Below, one piece after another: positions 51,200-59,912 of a DNA stretch of 64,000 bases. The notes under the pieces are model-generated. The model saw only the letters and a list, made by a program, of their open reading frames with translations, was not told the origin of the DNA and did no database searches. Position numbers and translations under genes: made by a program. The stretch spans positions 117,555-181,554 of the forward strand of contig NZ_JWLD01000037.1 in NCBI RefSeq assembly GCF_000813725.1, in the 5' to 3' direction. Origin of the DNA: Leisingera sp. ANG-Vp (GTDB taxonomy: Bacteria; Pseudomonadota; Alphaproteobacteria; Rhodobacterales; Rhodobacteraceae). Positions within the stretch are counted from its first letter, which is position 1; each line of letters begins with the position of its first letter.

Positions 51200-52161
51200 T
51201 GGACGGCGCCCCGATGGACCCTCAGCCTGCGCCGCTGTTTGCGGACATTGCGCAAGGCCCGGCCGGCGGGGCGGCCCATTGGGTGCAGACATCAGACGGC
51301 CTGCGCATCCGCGCGGGCCACTGGCGCCCCGAAGGGGAGGCCAAGGGCACGGTCCTGCTGTTTCCCGGACGGACTGAATACATTGAGAAATACGGGCCTG
51401 CAGCAGGTGAATTCGCCTCCCGGGGCTTTGCCACCCTCACCGTCGACTGGCGCGGCCAGGGACTGGCCGACCGGATGCTGGAGGAGCGCCGGCTGGGCCA
51501 CGTCGGGGAGTTCACCGATTTCCAGAAAGACGTTGAGGCGCTCATCCGGCTGGCAGAACAGCTTGAACTGCCCAGGCCGTGGTTCCTGACCGGCCACTCC
51601 ATGGGCGGAGCCATTGGCTTGCGGGCAGCGATGCAAGGGCTGGACGTCAAGGCCTGCTGCTTTACCGGCCCGATGTGGGGCATTCAGATCCCCGCCCTGC
51701 TGCGCCCCTTCGCAAGCTTCCTGGGCAGCATCGCACCTTATCTGCGGCTTGACGAAATGCTGCTGCCGACCACGGCGCTGGAGCAGTATGTGCAGATCAC
51801 CCCGTTTGAGGGCAACACGCTGACCACGGATGCGGAGATGTACATGATGATGCATGCCCAGCTCGCGGCACAGCCCGATCTGGCGCTCGGCGGCCCCACC
51901 ATCCAATGGCTGCGCGTCAGCCTGCAGGAATGCGCCTGGCTGGCAGAACAGCCTTCACCTGCCCTGCCCTGCATCACCTTCCTTGGCTCGGATGAGCAGA
52001 TCGTCAACTCTGATGCCATCCGCGAGCGCATGAACCGGTGGCCGGGCGGCGAGCTGGACGTGGTCAAAGGCGGCCAGCATGAAGTGATGATGGAGACGCC
52101 TGAAATCCGCGCCCATGTGTTCTCCCGCATGTGCAGCCTGTTTGAGCAGCACAGCGGCTAA
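51199..52161 (+). CDS. Alpha/beta hydrolase, lysophospholipase-like
   Basis: A 320-residue serine hydrolase. Nucleophile Ser lies in LTGHSMGGAIGLRAA near residue 132; Asp probably in FLGSDEQIVN near 260 and His in KGGQHEVMME near 295. RGFATLTVDWRGQGLADR is typical of PldB/monoglyceride lipase members. With the overlapping SCP2 lipid carrier it suggests lipid turnover. Cytosolic; no signal peptide. Confidence 0.9.
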   Translation: MDGAPMDPQPAPLFADIAQGPAGGAAHWVQTSDGLRIRAGHWRPEGEAKGTVLLFPGRTEYIEKYGPAAGEFASRGFATLTVDWRGQGLADRMLEERRLGHVGEFTDFQKDVEALIRLAEQLELPRPWFLTGHSMGGAIGLRAAMQGLDVKACCFTGPMWGIQIPALLRPFASFLGSIAPYLRLDEMLLPTTALEQYVQITPFEGNTLTTDAEMYMMMHAQLAAQPDLALGGPTIQWLRVSLQECAWLAEQPSPALPCITFLGSDEQIVNSDAIRERMNRWPGGELDVVKGGQHEVMMETPEIRAHVFSRMCSLFEQHSG

Positions 52162-52320
52162 GCCCCGTTGCCGCCGCCCGGCACGGCGAATTTACCTGCC
52201 CCTTACCCGCTTTGCATTAAACTCCCGCTGATCTTCGGATGATCCGCTCCCGGCTGCTTGTGATCCCGCAAGGCGCCGCTTAGATGTTGGGTCAAAGCAT
52301 TTCTCATGACAGGAGCCCCC

Positions 52321-54141
52321 ATGTTCCAGCTTCCCTTCCCCGTCCGCGATGCAAACGCCTCTGCCGGTTCCGATGGCCTTGGCAATCTGCCGGAATGGGA
52401 CCTCAGCGATCTCTACGCGTCTGAGGACGCCCCCGAACTGGCCCGCGATCTGGACTGGCTGGAACAGGAATGCGCCGCCTTTGCCGCCGACTATGAGGGC
52501 AAGCTGTCGGATCTGGATGCGGACGGCCTGCTGAATTGCGTTCAGCGCAACGAGAAGATCAATAACATCGCCGGCCGGGTAATGTCTTTTGCCGGCCTGC
52601 GGTATTACCAGCTGACCACGGACTCAGACCGCGCAGCCTTCCTGTCCAACTGCCAGGAGAAGGTCACCATCGCCACCACCCCGCTGGTGTTCTTCACGCT
52701 GGAACTGAACCGGATCGAAGATGACGCCATGCAGGCGCATCTGGCCGCCAATGCGGAACTTGCCCGCTATGACAGCGTGTTCCGCCGCATCCGCGCGATG
52801 AAGCCCTATCAGCTGTCGGACGAATTGGAGAAGTTCATGCACGACCTTGGCATCGTCGGCGACGCCTGGGAGAAGCTGTTTGACGAGACCATCGCCGGCC
52901 TGACCTTCACCGTGCACGGCGAAGAGCTGAATATCGAAGGCACCCTGAACCTGCTGACCGAGCAGGACCGCAGCAAACGCGAGGCAGCCGCGCGCGAGCT
53001 GGCGCGTGTCTTTGCCGAGAACATCAAGACCTTTGCCCGCGTCCACAACACGCAAGCCAAGGAAAAGGAAATCATCGACCGCTGGCGCGGCATGCCCAGC
53101 GCCCAGACCGGCCGCCACCTGTCCAACGATGTGGAGCCCGAGGTGGTCGAGGCGCTGCGCGAAGCCGTGGTGGCCGCCTACCCCAAGCTCTCGCACCGCT
53201 ATTACGAGCTGAAGCGCAAATGGCTGGGGCTGGATGTGATGCAGGTCTGGGACCGCAACGCGCCGCTGCCGCTGGAAGACACCTCGGTGGTCAGCTGGGC
53301 AGACGCCGAAAAGACGGTGATGGACGCCTATAACGCCTTTGATCCGCGCATGGGCGAAATCGCCGCACCGTTCTTCTCCGACGGCTGGATCGACGCAGGC
53401 GTGAAGCCCGGCAAGGCGCCGGGCGCCTTTGCCCATCCGACCGTCACCAATGTGCATCCCTATGTGATGCTCAACTACCTGGGCAAACCGCGCGACGTGA
53501 TGACCCTCGCGCACGAGCTGGGCCATGGCGTGCATCAGGTGCTGGCGGCAGAACAGGGCGAGATGCTCTCCTCCACCCCGCTGACCCTTGCGGAAACCGC
53601 CTCCGTGTTTGGCGAAATGCTGACCTTCCGCAAGATGCTCGACAAGGCTGAAACCAAGGAGCAGCGCAAGGTGCTCTTGGCCGGCAAGGTCGAGGACATG
53701 ATCAACACGGTGGTGCGCCAGATCGCTTTCTACGACTTCGAATGCAAACTGCACGCCGCCCGCTCCGAGGGCGAGCTGACCCCGGATGACATCAACGCCA
53801 TCTGGATGTCGGTGCAGGCCGAGTCTCTGGGCGAAGCCTTCGAGTACATGGAAGGCTACGAGACCTTCTGGGCCTATATCCCCCACTTCGTGCATTCGCC
53901 CTTCTACGTCTACGCCTATGCCTTCGGCGACGGTCTCGTGAACGCGCTCTACTCGGTTTATGCCGAAGGCGGCGAGGGCTTCGAGGACAAGTATTTCGAG
54001 ATGCTCAAGGCAGGCGGCTCCAAACACCACAAGGAACTGCTGGCGCCCTTCGGCCTCGATGCCTCGGACCCCAAATTCTGGGACAAGGGCCTTTCGATGA
54101 TCTCCGGCTTCATTGACGAACTGGAAGCGATGGAGGACTGA
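52321..54141 (+). CDS. pepF: M3-family oligoendopeptidase F
   Basis: 606 residues from ATG 52321, which has AGGAG 5 bases upstream (an ATG at 52306 would add five residues). The zinc motif HELGHGVHQ (near 397-405), with the third ligand glutamate in ETASVFGEML 26 residues later, is that of thimet-family metallopeptidases, and PepF-specific YVYAYAFGDGLVNALYSVYAEGGEGFEDKYFEMLKAGGSK lies near the C-terminus. It trims short oligopeptides in the cytosol. The downstream acetyltransferase overlaps by one base. Confidence 0.94.
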   Translation: MFQLPFPVRDANASAGSDGLGNLPEWDLSDLYASEDAPELARDLDWLEQECAAFAADYEGKLSDLDADGLLNCVQRNEKINNIAGRVMSFAGLRYYQLTTDSDRAAFLSNCQEKVTIATTPLVFFTLELNRIEDDAMQAHLAANAELARYDSVFRRIRAMKPYQLSDELEKFMHDLGIVGDAWEKLFDETIAGLTFTVHGEELNIEGTLNLLTEQDRSKREAAARELARVFAENIKTFARVHNTQAKEKEIIDRWRGMPSAQTGRHLSNDVEPEVVEALREAVVAAYPKLSHRYYELKRKWLGLDVMQVWDRNAPLPLEDTSVVSWADAEKTVMDAYNAFDPRMGEIAAPFFSDGWIDAGVKPGKAPGAFAHPTVTNVHPYVMLNYLGKPRDVMTLAHELGHGVHQVLAAEQGEMLSSTPLTLAETASVFGEMLTFRKMLDKAETKEQRKVLLAGKVEDMINTVVRQIAFYDFECKLHAARSEGELTPDDINAIWMSVQAESLGEAFEYMEGYETFWAYIPHFVHSPFYVYAYAFGDGLVNALYSVYAEGGEGFEDKYFEMLKAGGSKHHKELLAPFGLDASDPKFWDKGLSMISGFIDELEAMED

Positions 54142-54614
54142 TGCCTCTCTCCCTGCGCCCGGTTTCCCGTGATGAATTCGATCTGGTTGCCGGCGTCGAG
54201 GTGGAGCCGGATCAGGTCCGCTTTTCCGGTACCGTGGCGCAGGCTTTTGAAGACAATGAGGACGGCGTGGACTTTCACGCCATCCTTGCCAGCGGCGAGG
54301 TCATCGGTTTTTTCAAGATCGACCGGAAGTACCATGAAAGCTACGGCTTTGCCCGGGCAACCGAACTGGGCCTGCGCGCCTTCATGATCGACCGTAATCA
54401 GCAAGGCAAAGGCTTTGCCACAGCAGCTGTAGCCGCTCTGGGTTCCTATCTTCGGGACCAGTATCCGGATCGTGACGCTGTGGTGCTGACAGTCAATTTT
54501 CAAAACCCCGCCGCGATCCGGTGCTATTTGAAAGGCGGATTTGACGACAGCGGCGATATTCATCCGCACGGCATAGCCGGTCCGCAGCATATTCTGCGTA
54601 TGGACTTGGGTTAG
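54141..54614 (+). CDS. GNAT-family N-acetyltransferase
   Basis: A 157-residue GNAT protein: GFFKIDR strand, LRAFMIDRNQQGKGFATAAVAALGSYLRD holding the acetyl-CoA pyrophosphate loop (QGKGFAT, near 90-97) and VLTVNFQNPAAIRCYLKGGFDDSGDI at the end. It starts inside the pepF stop (TGATG), so the two are co-translated. The acceptor substrate is unknown. Confidence 0.88.
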   Translation: MPLSLRPVSRDEFDLVAGVEVEPDQVRFSGTVAQAFEDNEDGVDFHAILASGEVIGFFKIDRKYHESYGFARATELGLRAFMIDRNQQGKGFATAAVAALGSYLRDQYPDRDAVVLTVNFQNPAAIRCYLKGGFDDSGDIHPHGIAGPQHILRMDLG

Positions 54615-54663
54615 CAGCCCGCAGCAAAGCTGCAGGCCGCCAGTTTTCCGGGAGGCCCCGGGC

Positions 54664-55785
54664 TTACTGCTTCGGGAAGTAGTCCTCGCACTCCCCGTCA
54701 CGGTAAACGTCCGCGGTGCAGCAGTGCAGGCCGCCGCCAAAGGCATAGGCGTCGCGCAGCTCGACCTCGACCACCTCCATGCCCAGCTTGTCCATCTGTT
54801 CGGCCTGATAGACCTCGGACTTCTCGACGCAGACGGTTTTCGGATCCAGCACCAAGACGTTCATGCTGAGCCAGGTGGAGGAATAGCACAGCGGCGGCGG
54901 GGTGTTGTGGGCGGGCTGCGCCGCGTCGACGATTTCCCAGCCGTTTTTGTTGAACATGTCGCGCTGCTCATCCGGCAGGCGGCGCTGCGGGTTGTTCAGG
55001 ATCAGGCCCGGACGCAATGGGGTAAAGGTCGCGTCGATGTGGATCGGGTACGGGTCGCCCGGGAAGTTCACCGTGTGCACCCGGTGATCCGGGAAGTGGC
55101 GGCGCAGCCACTCGATGCCTTTGAGGTTGGTGGTGAAGCCGTGCTGAACCACCAGATCCTTGCCGAAGCGCAGCACATCGGCGGCGTCAAACAGCGGCTC
55201 TTCCTCGGTGGTGACAAAGAACTTCTCGGCCGCCCACTCAAGCCGCTTGGCGACGCCGATTTTGTCGCTGAGGTAATCCGGGTGGTAATCCGCGTCCGTG
55301 AGGCGTGGCTTGGGCGCCGCCTCGTGGCGGAAGTTCGGATCCTCTTCCCAATACTGCTTCAGCAGCGGCCGGTAGTTCAGGTATTCGAACCAGCGGCAGC
55401 GGTAGGACATGGTGGCTTCCAGCATCTCATGGCCGACGGTCAGCAGCACATCGCGCGGCGGCATACAGCCGAACTGGCTGTCAGTGTGGAAGTCCGGGGT
55501 GGTCACCGGCTGCGAATGATCGATGGAGACCGGGCGGTCAACGCGGATGCCGCGGGTGCGCAGCTGGCTGGCAAAATTGTCCAAGAGCTCATTGGCGCGA
55601 TCAATGGTTTCCTGCGGGCGGCGCCCCCACTGGCCGCGCATGTCGCTGTCTTCCGGCACCTTGGCATCCAGCGCGGGCTCTTCCGGCGGGATGTGGCAAT
55701 CATCGGCGCGGCCCACGATCACATGGCGCAGCGTATCCCATTCATTCCAGCTTTTGACTTCGGTTTTTTCAGGCGACCAGGCCAT
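54664..55785 (-). CDS. Amidinotransferase, glycine amidinotransferase (AGAT)-like
   Basis: 373 residues from ATG 55785 (AAGGAGG 6 bases upstream). Active-site residues align with human AGAT: D203 in FDAADVLRFG, H249 in YPIHIDATFTPLRPG and C355 in GGGLHCCTADVYRDG; the N-terminal SWNEWDTLRHVIVGRADD is also typical. AGAT moves the amidino group of arginine to glycine or another amine, giving guanidinoacetate and ornithine. In bacteria such enzymes make creatine-like compounds or guanidino natural products. No methyltransferase or biosynthetic cluster is adjacent. Monocistronic. Confidence 0.87.
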   Translation of the reverse strand: MAWSPEKTEVKSWNEWDTLRHVIVGRADDCHIPPEEPALDAKVPEDSDMRGQWGRRPQETIDRANELLDNFASQLRTRGIRVDRPVSIDHSQPVTTPDFHTDSQFGCMPPRDVLLTVGHEMLEATMSYRCRWFEYLNYRPLLKQYWEEDPNFRHEAAPKPRLTDADYHPDYLSDKIGVAKRLEWAAEKFFVTTEEEPLFDAADVLRFGKDLVVQHGFTTNLKGIEWLRRHFPDHRVHTVNFPGDPYPIHIDATFTPLRPGLILNNPQRRLPDEQRDMFNKNGWEIVDAAQPAHNTPPPLCYSSTWLSMNVLVLDPKTVCVEKSEVYQAEQMDKLGMEVVEVELRDAYAFGGGLHCCTADVYRDGECEDYFPKQ

Positions 55786-55979
55786 GGATGCCTCCTTTGT
55801 CCGGGGAGACAAGGCGGGGCCTTCAATCTCCCGATTGAAAGTCCCGGCGTACAGGAGCGTGGGTGAAGGGCGAGAGCAAACCGCTCTCCGGCGACGCCAT
55901 CGCCTGTGAGCCCGTTCGCGATATATCACCGGCACAGGGCGCGGGGAAGATGTTTCAGAGGTGCAGGCTTCGCCGGCCG

Positions 55980-56249
55980 TTATTTCAGCTGACTGTCCTT
56001 GGAACCGCGCCGGTTGATGCCGCCCCGCATCTGCTGTGCGCCGTCACGCTCCTGCTGGCAGTCGATGCAGAGCTTGACACCGGGCAGAGCTGTACGGCGC
56101 TTTTCTGGAATTGGCTCTTCGCATTCGGCGCAATGGGTGAGGCTTTCGCCCACCGGGCGCTTCTGCGCCTTCATCCGCGCCAGCTCATCATTGATCGACG
56201 CTTCGATCTGCTCATTCACTGCGCCGTCCTGCGCCCAGCCGCCTGCCAT
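55980..56249 (-). CDS. DksA/TraR-family C4 zinc-finger protein
   Basis: An 89-residue small DksA/TraR protein with an N-terminal coiled-coil helix (IEASINDELARMKAQKRP) and the zinc finger CAECEEPIPEKRRTALPGVKLCIDCQQERD near residues 40-68. It lacks the long DksA coiled-coil tip, so it resembles the TraR/YbiI type, which bind the RNA polymerase secondary channel. A 500-bp non-coding region lies upstream. Confidence 0.9.
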   Translation of the reverse strand: MAGGWAQDGAVNEQIEASINDELARMKAQKRPVGESLTHCAECEEPIPEKRRTALPGVKLCIDCQQERDGAQQMRGGINRRGSKDSQLK

Positions 56250-56418
56250 GGCTCCTCCTCCTATGCCAGAGAGATGAGTTTAAGCGCAGGGACGCGCCCT
56301 GGCCAGCCCGGCGCCCCGGCAATTTCCGAGTAAATCTATCAACTATTTGATTTTATTGCATTTTCCATTGACCGAGGCCGGCAGCTCGCATAAACAGAAT
56401 ACAGAAATTGCAAGCAAG

Positions 56419-56697
56419 CCAGAATCACCAGGCCGCAAGCAGCCAGCGCTCCAGCCATCCTTCGGGACAGCCAGACAGCAAGCTCCGCCAGCAACCAGAG
56501 TGATTTCAGCCAGCCGCGCTAAGTGACCGTGCCAGCATTTCTGCCAGCTACCTATCCAGCCGCGAACCCAGCTTTTTGCCAGGCCCCGGGCCAGACAGGT
56601 TCACAGCCAGCATCCGCCAGCCTTTCAGGTCAGCAAATCTGACCCATTTGTTTCGCGCGCGAAACAAATGGTCTGAGCCAGTGCCGTAAAGCCAGCA
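56419..56697. repeat. Strand-biased CCAG(C) array in the 500-bp rpoH-dksA intergenic region
   Basis: In 279 bp CCAG occurs about 18 times on the plus strand, 11 of them as CCAGC (often GCCAGC), while CTGG is absent from that strand. Spacing is irregular (6 to 30 bp), so this is not a tandem repeat, and neither strand has an open frame that explains it. The 28-bp palindrome at 56644 lies inside it. The surrounding 56250-56720 holds no gene. Read toward the dksA-like gene the transcript would carry repeated GCUGG. Confidence 0.7.
56644..56671. repeat. Perfect 28-bp palindrome, copy 2 of the TTTCGCGCGCGAAA family
   Basis: The 28 bp from 56644 to 56671 are exactly self-complementary, with core TTGTTTCGCGCGCGAAACAA and outer arms CCAT/ATGG. 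Compared with copy 1 at 2077-2096 the 18-bp core is identical and the next pair is swapped A-T to T-A, preserving symmetry. Confidence 0.85.
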
Positions 56698-56725
56698 TCA
56701 CTGCCTGCCCGGCAGGCTTCGCGCA

Positions 56726-56754
56726 TAAAAAAGGCGGTGCAATGCACCGCCTTT
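56726..56754 (-). terminator. Rho-independent terminator of rpoH
   Basis: On the minus strand AAAGGCGGTGCA pairs perfectly with TGCACCGCCTTT around a single base and runs into TTTTTTATG, 23 bp past the rpoH stop. Confidence 0.93.
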
Positions 56755-56776
56755 GCTCTGTCTGATTGCGCGGGGA

Positions 56777-57673
56777 TCAAGCGCCGGACAGCATGCCTTT
56801 TTCCATCGCCAGTTCGCGCATCTTCTTCTGCAGCTTTTCAAACGCGCGCACCTCAATCTGGCGGATTCGCTCGCGGCTGACGTTGTATTGCGTACTCAGT
56901 TCCTCAAGCGTCACCGCCTGGTCCATCAGACGGCGCTGGGTCAGAATGTCCTTCTCGCGGTCGTTCAGCACATCCAGCGCGGCGGTCAGCAGCTCACGGC
57001 GGGCCTCCAGTTCGTCCCGGGCCTCGTAATCGCCGGCCTGGTCGGCATCTTCATCCTCCAGCCAGTCCTGCCACTGCATGGTGCCTTCGCCCTCAGAGCC
57101 GACCGTGGCGTTCAGCGAGGCATCGCCGCCGGACATGCGGCGGTTCATCGAAATCACCTCGTCTTCGGTCACACCAAGGTCAGTTGCGATCCGCTTGACG
57201 TTCTCGGGGCGCAGGTCGCCCTCTTCCAGCGCGCCGATACGGGCTTTTGCCTTGCGCAGGTTGAAGAACAGCTTCTTCTGCGCCGAGGTGGTGCCCAGTT
57301 TCACCAGCGACCAGGACCGCAGGATGTACTCCTGGATCGAGGCGCGGATCCACCACATGGCATAGGTCGCCAGACGGAAGCCTTTTTCGGGATCAAAGCG
57401 TTTCACCGCCTGCATCAGGCCGACATTGGCCTCGGAGATCACTTCGGCCTGCGGCAAGCCATAGCCGCGGTAGCCCATGGCGATCTTGGCCGCGAGCCGC
57501 AGATGGGAGGTCACCATCTTATGCGCGGACTGTGCGTCCTGCTCCTCGACCCAGCGCTTGGCCAGCATGTATTCTTCTTCCGGCTCCAGCAGCGGAAACT
57601 TGCGGATTTCCTGGAGATACCGGTTCAGGCCGCCTTCGGGCGTCGGTGCAGGCAGGTTTGCGTAATTCGCCAT
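56777..57673 (-). CDS. rpoH: RNA polymerase heat-shock sigma factor (sigma-32)
   Basis: A 298-residue sigma factor. Region 2 ([40 protein letters not shown], near 80-118), the RpoH box [12 protein letters not shown] (near 128-139) and a C-terminal region 4.2 ([37 protein letters not shown]) are all present. It directs heat-shock and, in this order, also singlet-oxygen responses; Rhodobacterales commonly have two paralogues, and which one this is cannot be decided. The leader upstream (57674-57780) is AT-richer and could fold. Confidence 0.95.
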   Translation of the reverse strand: MANYANLPAPTPEGGLNRYLQEIRKFPLLEPEEEYMLAKRWVEEQDAQSAHKMVTSHLRLAAKIAMGYRGYGLPQAEVISEANVGLMQAVKRFDPEKGFRLATYAMWWIRASIQEYILRSWSLVKLGTTSAQKKLFFNLRKAKARIGALEEGDLRPENVKRIATDLGVTEDEVISMNRRMSGGDASLNATVGSEGEGTMQWQDWLEDEDADQAGDYEARDELEARRELLTAALDVLNDREKDILTQRRLMDQAVTLEELSTQYNVSRERIRQIEVRAFEKLQKKMRELAMEKGMLSGA

Positions 57674-57833
57674 TTAAAGTGTCCCTCCCAAATGTATAAG
57701 GACTTAACATCAGCGCATATGGGTTAGCGCTAAATCCTTTTCAAGGACCGCTTAAGGAATTCTTCTATGTTAGACCGGCGCGGCTCGTCTGTGAATTGCA
57801 TCACAAGACAGAACACGCTTATTTGCTGGTAAT

Positions 57834-58859
57834 TTACTGGCGCAAGACAACCAGCAGATCCGCCATATCCTGAGGCAGCGGCGCCTCAAACCGCAGGCTT
57901 TCTCCAGTGATCGGATGCTCAAACCCCAGCACCGCCGCGTGCAGCGCCTGGCGCGGGAAATCGCGCACCGCGGCCTGCGCCGCCTCATTCAGCGCCTTGG
58001 CGGGCAGCTTGCGGCGGCCGCCGTAGGTGGGGTCGCCCACCAGCCCGTGGCCCGCGTGGGCCATATGCACACGGATCTGGTGGGTGCGGCCGGTCTCGAG
58101 CCAGCATTCGATCAGTGCCGCACAGGCCGGGCTGCCAAAGCCCTCGCAGATGCGGGCGCGGGTCACCGCGTGGCGGCCGCCCTGGAACAGCACCGCCTGC
58201 TTCTGCCGGTCGGTTTTGTGCCGCGCCAGCTGAGTGGTGAGTTTCAGAATATTGCCAGGCTCGAAGCTGGCCCCCTTCACCCCGCGCAGACGCGGATCGT
58301 TGCCATCCGGCACACCGTAGCAGATGGCCTGATAGTAGCGTTCAACCGTGTGCTTCTCGAACTGCGACGCCAGCCCCTGGTGGGCAGCGTCGGATTTCGC
58401 GGCCACCAGCAAACCGCTGGTCTCCTTGTCGATGCGGTGCACGATGCCGGGGCGTTTGACCCCGCCCACGCCTGACAGATTGCCGCCGAAATGATGCAGC
58501 AGAGCATTCACCAGCGTCCCCGAGGGCGACCCCGGCGCCGGATGCACAACCATGCCGGCAGGCTTGTTGATGACAATCAGGTCATCATCCTCAAAAACGA
58601 TCTCCAGCGGAATGTCCTCGGGCCCAATGTGGCTGTCTTCGGCTTCCTCAACCTCAATCGCAATCTGTGCGCCCTCTTCAACCCTGGCCTTGGCATCCTG
58701 CACCACAGCGCCATCAACCGTCAGCGCACCTTCCTCGATCAGCCGGGCAAGGCGGGTACGCGACAGCGACGCCTCCTCTGGCACATCGCGCGAAACCGCT
58801 TTATCAAGCCGCTTAGGCGGGTTTTCCGCGATGACAAACTCAATCCGGCGGCTGCCCAT
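57834..58859 (-). CDS. RluA/RluD-family pseudouridine synthase
   Basis: 341 residues from ATG 58859 (AAGGA 8 bases upstream). An N-terminal S4 domain (RLDKAVSRDVPEEASLSRTRLARLIEEGALTVDG) precedes the catalytic domain with HRIDKETSGLLV, whose aspartate is the nucleophile, near residue 150, and the C-terminal ETGRTHQIRVHMAHAGHGLVGDPTYGG. The S4 domain and length fit RluD-like enzymes acting on 23S rRNA. Its start codon shares two bases (CATG) with that of the divergent DUF6476-like gene. Confidence 0.92.
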   Translation of the reverse strand: MGSRRIEFVIAENPPKRLDKAVSRDVPEEASLSRTRLARLIEEGALTVDGAVVQDAKARVEEGAQIAIEVEEAEDSHIGPEDIPLEIVFEDDDLIVINKPAGMVVHPAPGSPSGTLVNALLHHFGGNLSGVGGVKRPGIVHRIDKETSGLLVAAKSDAAHQGLASQFEKHTVERYYQAICYGVPDGNDPRLRGVKGASFEPGNILKLTTQLARHKTDRQKQAVLFQGGRHAVTRARICEGFGSPACAALIECWLETGRTHQIRVHMAHAGHGLVGDPTYGGRRKLPAKALNEAAQAAVRDFPRQALHAAVLGFEHPITGESLRFEAPLPQDMADLLVVLRQ

Positions 58860-59166
58860 GACTGATCCTTCCGAGACCGAAATCCAACAGGAACCGCCGC
58901 AGATCCGGTTTCTGCGGCGGCTGGTGACCACGCTGACCGTGGTGATGATTGGCGGGCTTGTAGTGATTATCTCGCTGCTTGTCATCCGCCTGCAAGCGGC
59001 TGATGCCCCCCTGCCCGCGGAAATCACCCTGCCTGCAGGGGTGGCCGCTGAAGCGGTCACGCTGGGCAGCGACTGGATTGCCGTGGTCAGCCAGGACAAC
59101 CGCATCCTGATTTTCGACCGCGAGAGCGGGGAACTGCGCCAGGAAATTCAGATCAAACCGCAGTAA
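58858..59166 (+). CDS. Small membrane-anchored protein (DUF6476-like)
   Basis: 102 residues from ATG 58858. A cytoplasmic N-terminus (to about 22), one transmembrane helix at about 24-48 (TLTVVMIGGLVVIISLLVIRL) and a small periplasmic domain (LPAEITLPAGVAAEAVTLGSDWIAVVSQDNRILIFDRESGELRQEI) match the short conserved protein encoded next to the pseudouridine synthase in Rhodobacterales. Function unknown. Its start is interlocked with the divergent rRNA-modification gene, so its promoter must lie within that gene. Confidence 0.82.
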   Translation: MTDPSETEIQQEPPQIRFLRRLVTTLTVVMIGGLVVIISLLVIRLQAADAPLPAEITLPAGVAAEAVTLGSDWIAVVSQDNRILIFDRESGELRQEIQIKPQ

Positions 59167-59172
59167 GGCTGC

Positions 59173-59754
59173 TCAGGACCTGAGCAGCACTTTGTTGGAA
59201 TCAATCGCTTCAGCGATCTGAGCGTATTGCTCCTGGCGCTCCTGCGCCGCTTGGGCGCTGCGCAACAGGATCGTAGCGGCTTCCTGCAGAATGAGAACAG
59301 CCTCGCGGTTCACCTCGGCCTGGGCAGCAGCGCTGACGGGAGTGAGCGGCCTGCTGGTGCGCTCGGCCGGATTGGTTGAACTGGACACGGTGACCCGGCT
59401 GCGCCCCGGATCCCGGTTTTGGCGGGCCAGCCGTTTCAGCCGGTCAGAGGTATCCTGCAGCACCCCCCGCACTTCGTCATAGTCGGTGCCGCGAGGGATA
59501 TCCGCGGCCGCAGTCTCCAGCCGTTCGGAGAGGCAATCCACTTGCAAAGCCGAATCACCTGTGGCGCGGCAAAAGGCTTTGGCCGCCGTCAGAGAACCCA
59601 GAATTTCCGTAAGGAAGGCTGCCGAACCGAATTCTCCGGCCGGAACCACAACTGTATAAATGATAGCGCCCGGCCCCTGAGCCAAGGCCGGCGTTGCGGC
59701 CAGCCCCAGGCAAGAAACCCCTGCAGTCAAACACTTGATGGCTGTATTGAACAT
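59173..59754 (-). CDS. Secreted hypothetical protein
   Basis: About 193 residues from ATG 59754 (GAGGGG 7 bases upstream; a TTG start five codons earlier is less likely). Signal peptide to about residue 26 (CLGLAATPALAQ), then a predicted helical protein with a Ser/Thr/Pro-rich centre (VSSSTNPAERTSRPLTPVSAAAQAEV). No family is recognised. It converges on the DUF6476-like gene with only 6 bp between stops, where a perfect 9-bp inverted repeat (59168-59188) may end both transcripts. Confidence 0.7.
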   Translation of the reverse strand: MFNTAIKCLTAGVSCLGLAATPALAQGPGAIIYTVVVPAGEFGSAAFLTEILGSLTAAKAFCRATGDSALQVDCLSERLETAAADIPRGTDYDEVRGVLQDTSDRLKRLARQNRDPGRSRVTVSSSTNPAERTSRPLTPVSAAAQAEVNREAVLILQEAATILLRSAQAAQERQEQYAQIAEAIDSNKVLLRS

Positions 59755-59912
59755 TTCAGTACCCCTCAAAAAAGACCGGACTGCCTTGCGGACAGCCGCT
59801 CAGTGCCTGAGCGGCATCCCGCGGAACGGCGCTTTTTGCGGTATCGCCGTATTGCCCGATGCCCGGACGTTAACTAACCTGAACCTGTTCCAAAGCATAA
59901 GGTTGTTTATCC

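Noticed and set aside
56419..56697. CRISPR-like array interpretation of the CCAGC cluster
   Set aside because: Repeats are only 4-6 bp, irregularly spaced, with no repeat-spacer periodicity and no cas genes.
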